Shown: positions 24,330 through 33,040, counted from the first letter of the stretch. The stretch is DNA of 64,000 nucleotides from Pseudomonadota bacterium (GCA_021325555.1 JAJPGY010000029.1:92217-156216), one strand, 5' to 3'. Notes: a model not told the origin generated them from the sequence alone. Program-made: numbers and translations.

Positions 24330-25718
24330 TTAGACTTTTTGATGCTTCCAGACACCGGTCTTGAAGCGCCAGATTGCCAGCAGCCCAATCATAATTGAAG
24401 TTGTCGAGAGGCTCAGCCAGGTGCCCGTCGGTCCCATGGCGAAATTAATGGTGAGCAGCCAGGCCAGCGACAGCCTGACGCCGGTAAGGCATACCAGGGT
24501 GACGATCATGGGCCAGCGCGTGTAGCCGGCACCCTGCATGGCGCCGAAAAGGATGAGCCAGGCAGCCACGAACGGCTCGCAGAAGCTGACTACCTGGAAG
24601 TATTGGGTAGCATAGCCAATCACGGCCGGATTGTTGCTCATCAGGTGAGCGATCGGCGCCGCCCCGAAAAAGAGGGCGAGACCGAAAACAGTGTTGAGCA
24701 GGACACCCGTGCCGGCCACCTGCCAGCCGGCAAGCTCGGCGCGATCGGGCTGGCCTGCCCCCAGGTTCTGCCCGACTATGGTGGCCACAGCCATGGCGAA
24801 AGCGTACATCGGCATGCAGGCAATCATCTCCTCGCACTTCAAGCCGACCGCCCAGGACGCCTGGCAGGAGGTCGGATCCGGGGTGCGAGCAAATATGACA
24901 AAGAGCATGAAGTTGCCGCCGACCCAGGCGAGGTCGTTGACGCAGGCAGGAATGCCGATGCGCATCACGCGCCGGAAGCCTTCTGCGGAGGCGCCCTGCT
25001 TGAATATCGACGGCAGCGACAGGCACTCGCCTATCTCCGATTGCCTCAGGGTGGCGAGCGACAGCCCAACACCGATAATGCCGGCAGCCAGCCAGGCGAT
25101 GCCGATGCCGCTTATGCCGACGTGGAAAGGCCACAAGCAAAGCGTGATCTCCAGCGCGATGACGATGGCGGTCACCATAGCCATGATCGCCATCGGCGCG
25201 CGGGCGTCGCCCCTGGCGCGAAATATGGCGTTGGTCACCCAGAGCACGGTATAGGGAAACTGCGCCAGGAGATCGTATCGCAGGTACTGCCAGCCGAGCG
25301 CCTCCACATGCGGCGAGGCGCCGAGTATGTGGAGGAGAAACCGGCAGGCGATCAGCCCGGCCGCCGCCGAGGCTGCACCAAATATGAAGGCATAGACGAT
25401 CGACTCCCGGGCGGCTCTGATCGTCGAGTCGCGCTCGCCGGCGCCCCAGAAACGGCTGACCAACGCGGTTGTCCCGGACGAAAGCGCGATTACCAGAATG
25501 ATCAGGAAGAACCACACCTGCCCGCCGATACCGATGGCGGCCTGGGCGTCCGGCCCGAGCCGTCCTGCCACGTAGATGTCGGAGAAGCTGGCAAGGGCGA
25601 TGGTGGCCATGTTGAGCATCAGCGGCCACGACATGTGCCATATGGCGGCCCACGTCGATCCGTGAATGATCACGTCATCCCTGGCGGCGGCCAAATTCCG
25701 CTGTTCTGTTGCCGTCAT
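24330..25718 (-). CDS. MATE-family efflux transporter (NorM-like)
   Basis: 462 residues with twelve predicted membrane helices. The two-fold repeat of MATE transporters is visible: WPLMLNMATIALASFSDIYVAG at the start of the first half and RIGIPACVNDLAWVGG for the second. MATE proteins export cationic drugs or metabolites in exchange for Na+ or H+. The substrate cannot be read from sequence. The start follows GGGGAA. It is divergent from the TOPRIM gene. Confidence 0.9.
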   Translation of the reverse strand: MTATEQRNLAAARDDVIIHGSTWAAIWHMSWPLMLNMATIALASFSDIYVAGRLGPDAQAAIGIGGQVWFFLIILVIALSSGTTALVSRFWGAGERDSTIRAARESIVYAFIFGAASAAAGLIACRFLLHILGASPHVEALGWQYLRYDLLAQFPYTVLWVTNAIFRARGDARAPMAIMAMVTAIVIALEITLCLWPFHVGISGIGIAWLAAGIIGVGLSLATLRQSEIGECLSLPSIFKQGASAEGFRRVMRIGIPACVNDLAWVGGNFMLFVIFARTPDPTSCQASWAVGLKCEEMIACMPMYAFAMAVATIVGQNLGAGQPDRAELAGWQVAGTGVLLNTVFGLALFFGAAPIAHLMSNNPAVIGYATQYFQVVSFCEPFVAAWLILFGAMQGAGYTRWPMIVTLVCLTGVRLSLAWLLTINFAMGPTGTWLSLSTTSIMIGLLAIWRFKTGVWKHQKV

Positions 25719-25900
25719 GGCGGTTCGTTCCCCTTGCCCGCCGCCTGCCGCGCGATATCGAGATCCTGAATCGCGAAGTCCGAGGCGATGCTGTCCCGGA
25801 TTTCCGGTTCACTTCTTGTTGCACGGCGAGGCAGCGGATCCTCCAGTTTACCCGTTCCGCACTGGACAGCCAAGGGGATCCACGAATTGGGAACCGTGCG

Positions 25901-25909
25901 TGCTAGGAT
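25901..25909 (+). promoter_or_regulatory. Extended -10 element for the TOPRIM gene
   Basis: TGCTAGGAT lies 36 bases before GTG 25946, close to the TGCTAGAAT seen upstream of miaB and the EamA gene. Confidence 0.35.
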
Positions 25910-25945
25910 GTGTCTCGACTTGAGTGACGATACGCCCGCTGGCGC

Positions 25946-27112
25946 GTGATTAAGAAGCAACACGAAGAAGAGAAGGAGGCTGAGCGATTCTGGTCGCTGC
26001 TCAACCGGTACCTTATCTTTGAGGACCCCGCCAGTCGCTGGCCGCGCCTGAGCAGCCTTGTCGCAAGAAAAAACCAGCTCAAGGCCGGCGAGATGGATGC
26101 CTTGCCGCCCCGCGAACAAGACGAGCTATTCGTGCGAACTTTCGGCAGCGCCTCGATTGGCGGCGACTCCGGCAGCGTGCTTCTGAACATAGCTCTTGCG
26201 CTGGAAGACACAAGGCGGTTCAGCGTCACCAGTTTCGATCTCTTCTTCTCTCGACGCAAAGGCGATCTTGATTCGCAACCTTCCTGGGTAAAGGATCTGG
26301 GTCTGCCATCAATCGCCCAGAGGTGGGTCGCGCGAGCCGCGGTGGTTGTGCCTGATTGGCGCCGGTTGGGCGACCGGGGACCCTGGTCGCAGGACAGCCG
26401 AGCGCAGTTTCTGCTCTCCTTTCTCGACCAGGCGTCTGCCTTCGAAAGCGATCTGACGGCAGCCGTCGTGCTCGGGGCTTACCGGTTCTTCTGCTCGCAG
26501 CTCAGCCGCTGGCGCCCTCGCTTGCCCGGCAGCTTTCTTCCCAGAATGGCGCTGCTTGTCGAAGGCCCCACCGAAGCGATCCTGCTGCCGCATCTGGCCA
26601 GATGCCTCGATTTCGATTTCGACGCGGCGGGCGTCTGCGTCATCGCCGCCGGCGGCGCCAACCAGGTCTTGCGGCGGTATCTCGACTTGCGCGATCTGAC
26701 AACCGTCCCCGTGCTTGCCGTCCTGGATGCGGACGCCAGGGCCCCGGCGTCCGTTGTCTCGGGGTCTTTGCGCGACTGCGACAGGTTGCACGTGCTCGAG
26801 GTCGGAGAGATCGAGGACATTTTCGGTGATCAGGAATTCCTTGTCCTTCTCAACAGGTTCCTGCGTTCGCACCGTCTGACGGGAGGCATCGCGCCGGGAG
26901 ACATTCAGCACCGGGGCGGGCGCATGCGGGCGATCGACCGGCTGTGGCGCAAGCGCGGGCTGGGGAGCTTTGATAAGATTGGCTTTGCCCGTATGGTTGT
27001 TGAGAGCGTTAGCAGTGCCGGACAGGTGCCGCGCGAGGTGCGCAAGATTGTCGAATCGATAAAGGAGCTGGTGGAAAGCAGGGATCGTGAAACTCGCGCA
27101 GTCAAAGAATGA
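25946..27112 (+). CDS. OLD-type TOPRIM-domain protein without ATPase
   Basis: 388 residues. The TOPRIM core lies near residues 205-300: LLVEGPTEAILLPHLA (conserved Glu), then VCVIAAGGANQVL, then AVLDADA (Asp-x-Asp), and VGEIEDIF downstream, as in OLD-family nucleases. The ABC-type ATPase that precedes TOPRIM in OLD proteins is absent. Instead the N-terminal 200 residues form an unrecognised helical region (for example FWSLLNRYLIFEDP and FFCSQLSRWRPRLP). Metal-dependent nuclease activity is possible by analogy. GTG 25946 lacks a clear ribosome site. The last 26 bases overlap the following membrane-protein gene. Confidence 0.7.
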   Translation: MIKKQHEEEKEAERFWSLLNRYLIFEDPASRWPRLSSLVARKNQLKAGEMDALPPREQDELFVRTFGSASIGGDSGSVLLNIALALEDTRRFSVTSFDLFFSRRKGDLDSQPSWVKDLGLPSIAQRWVARAAVVVPDWRRLGDRGPWSQDSRAQFLLSFLDQASAFESDLTAAVVLGAYRFFCSQLSRWRPRLPGSFLPRMALLVEGPTEAILLPHLARCLDFDFDAAGVCVIAAGGANQVLRRYLDLRDLTTVPVLAVLDADARAPASVVSGSLRDCDRLHVLEVGEIEDIFGDQEFLVLLNRFLRSHRLTGGIAPGDIQHRGGRMRAIDRLWRKRGLGSFDKIGFARMVVESVSSAGQVPREVRKIVESIKELVESRDRETRAVKE

Positions 27113-27536
27113 CGGAGGCTCGCCGCACCGGGAGCCGGCAAGCGCGAAGCGCAAAATTGCGGCCATCGTGTCGGCCGTGCTGTGGACGCTGAGCTTCTTT
27201 CTTGCCTTCGTCATCTCCCCGAAATCGCCCTATATCTGGATGCCGGATACACTCCTGCTCATCGGCTTTGCCCCCCTCCTGTTCATCTGGGTTCCCGCGT
27301 GGCCGTGGTTTGTCTTCGGTGTTTTCAATCTGTTCATCGGATTCGTTCTCGAGGTGGCGAAATTCCTCCCCGACAAGAGCTTGCCGGGCGAGATGCCGAG
27401 GATAAGGCAGCACCTGGCGGACTATCACGTGCCGATTGCCTGGATGCTGGTCGGGCTGGCCTCAATCATTTACGGCCTTGCGCGTGTCGGCCGAAGCTGG
27501 ATCCGCTGGCTCATGGCCAGACGCAGCCGGCTTTAG
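27087..27536 (+). CDS. Small membrane protein of unknown function
   Basis: 149 residues with three to four hydrophobic segments (about 25-45, 52-70, 72-90 and 118-136) separated by short loops; both ends are basic. I do not recognise a family. GTG 27087 lies inside the end of the TOPRIM gene (26-base overlap) with AGGGA just upstream, so the two proteins are likely made together. This makes a membrane partner for the TOPRIM protein plausible, but that is only inference from gene arrangement. Confidence 0.6.
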   Translation: MKLAQSKNDGGSPHREPASAKRKIAAIVSAVLWTLSFFLAFVISPKSPYIWMPDTLLLIGFAPLLFIWVPAWPWFVFGVFNLFIGFVLEVAKFLPDKSLPGEMPRIRQHLADYHVPIAWMLVGLASIIYGLARVGRSWIRWLMARRSRL

Positions 27537-27579
27537 GTGCATGGGGCATTTCAGTCCCCGGGGGACGGCACTAACACTG

Positions 27580-28074
27580 ATGCGACAGGAAATGGAGTTT
27601 GATGAGGCCAAGCAAAAGAGTCGGCTGAATCTGGTTTGCTGCCAGTTCGATATCGCCTGGGAAAACAAACACCTCGCTCCCGGCGCCGGAGTCGTGGTTG
27701 CCGAAACGGGCGGAGTCAAGGTCGTTCCGCTCATCTGTTATGACCTGAGATTTCCTGAGCTGTTTCGAGATGCCGCTTCCAAAGGCGCAGAATTGTTCGT
27801 GGTCATAGCGAGCTGGCCGCAGCAGAGAGCCGAGCACTGGCGCGTGCTGCTGCAGGCGCGGGCAATCGAGAATCAAGCCTCCGTCGTGGGCGTTGACCGT
27901 TGCGGGAGCGACCCGAAAAACGCTTATCGGGGACAATCCCGGGTTATAGACCCGGCGGGTACCGTTGTCGCCGATGCCGGCTCCGGCCAGTGCGTCATGC
28001 AGATCGAAATTGCTCTCGATTCGCTGACCTCATACCGCCAGAAACTCCCCTTCCTTCAGGACATGCGCCTTTGA
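27580..28074 (+). pseudogene. Nitrilase-superfamily protein with internal deletion
   Basis: About 164 residues where 260-280 are expected. The N-terminus RLNLVCCQFDIAWENKH matches the first strand of the carbon-nitrogen hydrolase fold. The sequence then jumps directly to the region before the nucleophile (VVVAETGG, VPLICYDLRFPELFR), so about 100 residues containing the catalytic Glu and Lys are missing. The Cys motif, SWPQQRAEHWRVLLQARAIE and the C-terminal strand pattern are intact. The deletion keeps the frame, so a protein may be made but should not be an amidase. The start is uncertain (ATG 27580 or 27592). Confidence 0.65.
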
Positions 28075-28241
28075 AGGTCTCTTCGGTGTGTCAGGTTGGA
28101 CCAGGTCGAGGAGACGCCGCTTCGCCTTTGCGCGATGCTCAATGAGCATGGTATAACTCGGCTGTCCGCAGACCAGGGCAATTGGCCGTAGAACGGCAAG
28201 CTCGGCAGCAGGCTTCGGCGCGGAGTAGAGGCGGATGTGAG

Positions 28242-28712
28242 ATGAGAGTTTGGGTCGATGCCGATGCGTGCCCTGGAGCCGTCAAGGACATTGTCGCCAC
28301 GGCCGCGAATCGAAGATCTGTCACAACTGTATTTGTAGCCAACAAGGATTTGCCGGTGCCGGCATCTCCCTATCTCTGCGTTGCTCACGTGGATGTGGCA
28401 CCGGACGCCGCCGACAACTTCATTAAGGATCACGCTGAAGGCTGGGACCTGGTGGTGACCCAGGACATACCTTTGGCCCATGCACTGGTTTCGAGGGGCA
28501 TTGTGGTCATTGATCCTCGTGGCGATAAGTACACGGAGGACAACATCGGCGAGCGCCTGTCCGTTCGCAACCTCATGCACGACCTTCGAATGACAGGTGA
28601 AATAACTGGCGGGCCCAGACAATATGGACGGCGAGAAAAGCAAGCCTTTGCTGCGACCTTTGATCGGGAACTTACCAGGCTTATCAGGATCGGCGAACCG
28701 CCTTCAGGCTGA
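28242..28712 (+). CDS. YaiI/YqxD family (DUF188) protein
   Basis: 156 residues. The family start MRVWVDADACPGAVK is clear, as are VTQDIPLAHALVSRG and RGDKYTEDNIGERLSVRNLMHDLR. DUF188 proteins have a PIN-like fold with conserved Asp residues; biochemical function is unknown. ATG 28242 is chosen because the conserved N-terminus starts there; an upstream in-frame ATG at 28182 would add twenty unrelated residues. Confidence 0.9.
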   Translation: MRVWVDADACPGAVKDIVATAANRRSVTTVFVANKDLPVPASPYLCVAHVDVAPDAADNFIKDHAEGWDLVVTQDIPLAHALVSRGIVVIDPRGDKYTEDNIGERLSVRNLMHDLRMTGEITGGPRQYGRREKQAFAATFDRELTRLIRIGEPPSG

Positions 28713-28749
28713 AAAAAGAGGCGGACCCAGAAAGTCGAGCCCACCTCTT

Positions 28750-29250
28750 GTGGCCAGACCGCCATCCTTTGACGTGACGGTCTTCAAGATCATTGTAGCC
28801 GGCGCGAAGCTCCTCAATTGCCAACTCCCCCGCGAGGAGTTCGGGTTTACCTTTGCCGGCAGTGGCCGGCCGGGCGGTCAGAACGTCAACAAGGTGAGCA
28901 GCAAGGCCGTTCTGAGCTGGGCTGTGCTGCTTAGTCCGAGCTTACCGGAAGAAGTGCGGGCCAGGTTTCTTATAAAACTTGCCGGACGCGTGACCTCGCA
29001 GGGAAAATTGATTTTGACCAGTCAGAAGTATCGCGATCAGGCACGCAACGTCGAGGACTGGCTGGAAAAGCTGGCGGAAATGATCGCCGCCGTGCCGACG
29101 CGTCCAACCCCGCGTCGCCCCACCAGGCCCGGCGGCAAGGCGCCGCCGCGCCGGGGCAAAACGCGAACATTCCGACAGAAAGCAACGGCGGCGCCCACCC
29201 CAGCCGGAGGGTTGATGCCTGCCTCCTATAGAAAACGAGATCAAAAGTGA
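28750..29250 (+). CDS. ArfB-like RF-1 domain protein (GGQ peptidyl-tRNA hydrolase)
   Basis: About 166 residues. The release-factor catalytic motif is present in GSGRPGGQNVNKVSSKAVL; the basic Lys/Arg/Pro-rich tail (about 50 residues) matches the ribosome-binding tail of ArfB/YaeJ. These proteins rescue stalled ribosomes by hydrolysing peptidyl-tRNA. The start is uncertain: the conserved part begins near LLNCQLPREEF (about 28810), with GTG codons at 28750 and 28774, and an ATG at 28624 that would overlap the DUF188 gene. I report 28750. Confidence 0.8.
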   Translation: MARPPSFDVTVFKIIVAGAKLLNCQLPREEFGFTFAGSGRPGGQNVNKVSSKAVLSWAVLLSPSLPEEVRARFLIKLAGRVTSQGKLILTSQKYRDQARNVEDWLEKLAEMIAAVPTRPTPRRPTRPGGKAPPRRGKTRTFRQKATAAPTPAGGLMPASYRKRDQK

Positions 29251-29336
29251 GAGAAAGAGCATGATTGCTCTCCAGCCGCGAAGAGACGGCTCATCCCTCA
29301 TCCCCCTGAAGGAGCGCCAGCATCAGGATGGCGGTG

Positions 29337-29656
29337 ATGAAGAAGACTCATAGCGGAACATCATTATTGGCCGTGTCTTTCTGCCTGCTGACGCTATCTT
29401 CCTGCTCGAGCCAGCGAAATCACATCGAACAAGGCAAGCAGTTGCTGGAACATACACGGTACGACCTGGCCCTGTCCGAGTTCAATCACGCAATCCAGCC
29501 GGACCAAAATCAGTATTGCGCATACTGGTGCTGGTCTTTGAGCGGCAATGGCAGCGGCAAATGGCGATCAACCAGATCCAAAGAGCAGCCGCACTCAAGC
29601 CCAACAACACGACGGTGCGTAGGCTGCAGGCTATGTCCCCTCAGCAACAGTCCTGA
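29337..29656 (+). pseudogene. Frameshifted TPR lipoprotein
   Basis: The first frame gives a lipoprotein signal (CLLTLSSCSSQ) and the first helix pair of a tetratricopeptide repeat (EQGKQLLEHTRYDLALSEFN). After about residue 64 that frame becomes Cys/Arg/Ser-rich and unlike a repeat. The third frame takes over with MAINQIQRAAALKPNNTTVR and LQAM, a second TPR-like helix, ending at TGA 29656. One or two indels near 29515-29560 would restore a TPR lipoprotein of about 105 residues. Read as is, the first frame ends at 29672. Confidence 0.55.
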
Positions 29657-30004
29657 ATCCGGCAAGCCATAGCAACCGGACGCCGGAGTCGATCGAGCCC
29701 GATGTTTTAGAACCGACTCGGCATCGACCTCTCGCGCACGCAGTATTAAAAGACTTGTTCGCGAAAATTAAGGTCGCTTTGCCCGGCGTTTGAACAAACG
29801 TGCGCAGCGCTTCAAGGATAAATTATCTGCGCGGGGACGGAAAAGTGGAATTACCGGAAAACCGCCAGCAACTGGACTGCCGGGGGTATTCGCGCAGGTC
29901 CCGGGAAAAACTTTCGGAAGCGTCTCATTCCCTCTTCCAACCTCACACCGGTACCTTATTCCACCGGCGATAAGGATTGGAGCGAAAATCCCGCTGGCTT
30001 CCGA
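29657..30004. other. 348-base stretch without recognisable gene
   Basis: An open frame of 72 codons (29790-30008, plus) is basic and without motif; I do not consider it a gene. No RNA gene, repeat or promoter was recognised. It lies between the decayed lipoprotein and a convergent gene, so it is probably more decay. Confidence 0.4.
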
Positions 30005-30559
30005 CTAAAAGTCGTCTTTTGATGCCTTCTTCTTGGCCTTGCCGAGGGCGACCTTGACGGAGCCGTCCTCCGGCAGAAGAACCTTCTTCAGGAAGGCGCG
30101 GTTGGACTGCCACATTTTGGGCGTCATGCCGGTCAGGTTGTAGAGGTGCGATAAACCCTGGGAGGCTTGATCGGGGAACTCGGACTTTTTGGCCACGAAC
30201 AGCCACTGCTTGACGCAGAAGTTGAAGAGGGCCGGATCGCGCTCTTTCTGGCTCACCAGCTTCTGTTCCAGAGCCGTCGCGTACATGATCCGGCCGTCGA
30301 TGTCCAGCGGGGCCATCTCCACCGAGCGCTGCAGCACCATGATCGCCCGGTCCAGGTGCCCCATGCGCAGCGACTGCTCGCCTTCGAGACGCAGCGAGTT
30401 GGGCGTGTTCATGCCCAGCTCGAGGAACTGGTCCGAGGTGACGACCCCGTGGTGACTCTTGCCGATGTCGGAGGTGTCCATGATGTAGTCGTCCTTCGCC
30501 GTCGCCACCGGCGAAAGCATCGCCAGGACTGCTATAGCTATGAGGGCCTTGTTTGCCAT
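30005..30559 (-). CDS. Secreted helical protein, TPR-like
   Basis: 184 residues. A signal peptide (residues 1-21, cleavage after VATA) precedes a helical region. NSLRLEGEQSLRMGHLDRAI and VLQRSVEMAPLDIDGRIMYA resemble one tetratricopeptide repeat. The C-terminus is Lys-rich (KAKKKASKDDF). AAGGAG precedes ATG 30559, which decides the start over a longer frame beginning at 30616 inside rpe. It follows rpe by 49 bases and is probably in the same transcript. The role is unknown; location is likely periplasmic. Confidence 0.7.
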   Translation of the reverse strand: MANKALIAIAVLAMLSPVATAKDDYIMDTSDIGKSHHGVVTSDQFLELGMNTPNSLRLEGEQSLRMGHLDRAIMVLQRSVEMAPLDIDGRIMYATALEQKLVSQKERDPALFNFCVKQWLFVAKKSEFPDQASQGLSHLYNLTGMTPKMWQSNRAFLKKVLLPEDGSVKVALGKAKKKASKDDF

Positions 30560-30608
30560 TTTGCGCTCCTTTGTCAAGCGGTGGTCCGCGTCTTGGAATC
30601 CTTTTCGG

Positions 30609-31289
30609 TTACGCATGCGTCTTTGCCTTGTTTGCGCAGCCCTCCCTCAATTTCGCGATGGCTTTCCCCACATCGCCGGAACCGTAAATGCTCTTGCCGG
30701 CTACCAGCACAGTCGCCCCCGCCTCATGGACCAGCTTGCCGGTGGCGGCGTCGATGCCCCCGTCGACCGAGATCGGCACGCCCGAGCGCCCGGCGTCGGC
30801 GAGCATGCTTTTCACCCGGGCGATTTTCGGTACCACGGCCTCGATGAAGCGCTGCCCGCCGAATCCCGGGTTGACCGACATGATCAAGACCAGGTCGAGG
30901 TCGCCGAGCACGTACTGGAGATGGTCCTCGGGGGTGGACGGGTTGAGGGCCACGCCCGCCTTCATGCCCAGCGCCTTTATCTGGGAGAGCGTGCGCTGCA
31001 GGTGCAGGCAGGCTTCGGCGTGCACGGTCACGTAGTTGGAGCCGGCCTGCGCGAAGTCGCCCAGGTAGCGGTCCGGGTCCGTGATCATCAGGTGCACGTC
31101 CAGCGGCAACCCGGTGGCTGCCCGAATGCTGCGGACGACCGGCGCACCGATGGTCAGGTTGGGCACGAAGTGCCCGTCCATCACGTCGACGTGAATCCAG
31201 TCCGCGCCGCCGTCTTCGGCGCGCTTGAGCTCGCTGGCCAGGTTGGCGAAATCCGCCGATAGGATGGATGGTGCGACCAGTACTGCCAT
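30609..31289 (-). CDS. rpe: Ribulose-phosphate 3-epimerase
   Basis: 226 residues, standard length. The TIM-barrel motifs are complete: VAPSILSADF, HVDVMDGHFVPN, VHLMITDPD, MSVNPGFGGQRFIE and ISVDGGID. The metal ligands (two His, two Asp) are in these motifs. It interconverts ribulose 5-phosphate and xylulose 5-phosphate in the pentose phosphate and reductive cycles. ATG 31289 is the conserved start; the frame stays open to 31361. Confidence 0.96.
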   Translation of the reverse strand: MAVLVAPSILSADFANLASELKRAEDGGADWIHVDVMDGHFVPNLTIGAPVVRSIRAATGLPLDVHLMITDPDRYLGDFAQAGSNYVTVHAEACLHLQRTLSQIKALGMKAGVALNPSTPEDHLQYVLGDLDLVLIMSVNPGFGGQRFIEAVVPKIARVKSMLADAGRSGVPISVDGGIDAATGKLVHEAGATVLVAGKSIYGSGDVGKAIAKLREGCANKAKTHA

Positions 31290-31400
31290 TTCCGCTTCGT
31301 CGGGCAGGGGAACATCAACCTGAACAGCGCTATGATGACCACGAGTGCCGCTTGTGGTCAAGTGGAACGCGGACGGATTGCCGGTGCCCTGGTAAAGATA

Positions 31401-31429
31401 ATTTTAGTCGGGAAGCCGCCCGATGCCGA
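31401..31429 (-). promoter_or_regulatory. Candidate promoter of rpe
   Basis: Minus strand: TCGGCA (31429-31424), 17-base spacer, TAAAAT (31406-31401), about 112 bases before the rpe start. Confidence 0.35.
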
Positions 31430-31506
31430 AAAGGCAGATCAATCCTCATTTTGTTTATTACAATTAGGTCGTGCCACTGCGTCTTAGAAGTGTATAAGAT
31501 TACGAG

Positions 31507-32655
31507 ATGACCGACTTCAAGCTGACGGACGAGCAGCGCCAATATCAGCAGCTGGCAAGGGACTTCGTTGAGAAGGAGATTGCTCCCCGGGCTGCTTACC
31601 ATGACGAGACCGGCGAGTTCGCCGGCGATATTTTGCGCAAGGCCTGGGAGCTCGGGCTTGTCGGCGCGCATATACCGGAGCGATACGGCGGGCTCGGACT
31701 GAGCACGCTGGACGGGTGCCTGATCGCCGAGGAGTTCGGCGCCGGATGCACCGGGATAGGTGCGGCCCTTGACGGCAACAATCTGGCGCAAGCACCGCTG
31801 CTGGTGGCAGGCACCGATGAGCAGAAGAAAGAGTTCCTCGAGCCGATGACGGGCGATTTCTCGCTGGCCGCCTATTGCGCGAGCGAGCCGGGCTCGGAGC
31901 TCGACGCGCTCAAGGCGACGACGACCGCGAAACGCGCCGGCGATGAGTACGTGATTAACGGCGCTAAATCCTGGTGCATCAATGCCGGCGTCGCTCGCTG
32001 GCATTGTCTGGTGGCGGCCACCGATCCCGCCGGCGGCGCCGCCGGGCTGTCCGTTTTCGTCATCCCCGGGGACACGGCGGGCATTGCGGTCGGTGAGGGC
32101 GGGAAACGAATGGGGCAGCGCGCCGCTGATCTCCGAGCCGTCACTTTCCGGGATGTTAAGGTTCCCCGGCGCTGCCTGGTAGGGCGGGAAGGCGACGGGG
32201 CGAGGATTCTCGGACTGGCCGCCGCGCGCGCCTATCCGCTCCTTTCCTGCAGCGCCGTCGGGCTGGGCAGATCGGCCATGGAGCACTCGATGCGCTACTC
32301 CAAACAACGGGTGACCTTCGGGCTCCCGATTGCCAGCCACCAGGCGGTCGCCTTTATGGTGGCCGACATGGACAAAGACATTTGCGCGGCGCGACTGCTT
32401 GCCTGGCAGGCGGCATGGCTGTCGGACAGCGGCACGGTTTCTGGCACCCAGGCCGTGATAGCCAGGACCTTTGCCCTGGATATGGCGGTGAGGGTGGCCG
32501 TGGATGCAGTGCAGGTCTTCGGAGGCTACGGCTACTCGCGCGAGTACCCGGTGGAGAAGCTGATGCGTGACGCCAAGATGCTGCAGGTCGTCCACGGCTC
32601 CGGCAATCTGCACAAGGTGGCGCTCGGGCGGCAGCTGGTCGGTGTGGGTCGCTAG
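31507..32655 (+). CDS. Acyl-CoA dehydrogenase homologue lacking the catalytic glutamate
   Basis: 382 residues with the complete three-domain ACAD fold: helical N-terminus (FKLTDEQRQYQQLARDFVEK), beta domain (AAYCASEPGSELDALKATTT) and C-terminal helices with FAD contacts (YSKQRVTFGLPIASHQA, QVFGGYGYSREYPVEKLMRD). The catalytic Glu of MCAD-type enzymes sits in YEGT; here the site reads VHGS (His363). The alternative Glu of isovaleryl/long-chain types, in the LxxER helix, is Ala (AAARAYPLL). The enzyme may therefore not perform alpha,beta-dehydrogenation. It is not part of an operon with etfBA. Confidence 0.85.
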   Translation: MTDFKLTDEQRQYQQLARDFVEKEIAPRAAYHDETGEFAGDILRKAWELGLVGAHIPERYGGLGLSTLDGCLIAEEFGAGCTGIGAALDGNNLAQAPLLVAGTDEQKKEFLEPMTGDFSLAAYCASEPGSELDALKATTTAKRAGDEYVINGAKSWCINAGVARWHCLVAATDPAGGAAGLSVFVIPGDTAGIAVGEGGKRMGQRAADLRAVTFRDVKVPRRCLVGREGDGARILGLAAARAYPLLSCSAVGLGRSAMEHSMRYSKQRVTFGLPIASHQAVAFMVADMDKDICAARLLAWQAAWLSDSGTVSGTQAVIARTFALDMAVRVAVDAVQVFGGYGYSREYPVEKLMRDAKMLQVVHGSGNLHKVALGRQLVGVGR

Positions 32656-32715
32656 GGCCGCGGTTCATTCCCGAGCTGCCGCCTGCGATCGGCTGCCGGG
32701 ACCACGGGAGGAGCG

Positions 32716-33027
32716 ATGGACGAGCCCCAGGAAAAGACGGACAAGAAGCCTCGCCGGGTGACCATCAGGAAGCCCGGGGTCTCGCTCGAGGAGATCAAGA
32801 AAGGGCGGCTTCTGGCCGTGAAGGCGCCGCCGTATTACAAAAAGGAGTACATCTATCAGGTCACCAGCGCTGGTGACAAGCTTATCCGGGCCGAGCTCTA
32901 CCATTCCCCGACCGTGCGCAAGTCCTGGAAACATGAGGAGTTCGCCCTCCTCATCGAGATGGGCGTAATCAGGCTTGCCGACCAGCGAGACCTCCCCGGC
33001 GCCGGGAGCGGCCCCCGAGCTGAATAA
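32716..33027 (+). CDS. Small hypothetical protein
   Basis: 103 residues, charged, no membrane segment or signal. The N-terminal 30 residues are Lys-rich (KTDKKPRRVTIRKPG). The middle (YYKKEYIYQVTSAGDKLIRA, then HEEFALLIEMGVIRL) looks like a small globular domain. No family recognised. GGGAGGAGC immediately before ATG 32716 is a strong ribosome site. It follows the acyl-CoA dehydrogenase homologue by 60 bases and may share its transcript. Confidence 0.65.
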   Translation: MDEPQEKTDKKPRRVTIRKPGVSLEEIKKGRLLAVKAPPYYKKEYIYQVTSAGDKLIRAELYHSPTVRKSWKHEEFALLIEMGVIRLADQRDLPGAGSGPRAE

Positions 33028-33040
33028 TCGCGGCGGCCGG

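Noticed and set aside
29790..30008. Plus-strand frame of 72 codons
   Set aside because: Basic composition, no ribosome site, no motif, and it converges on a well-supported gene.
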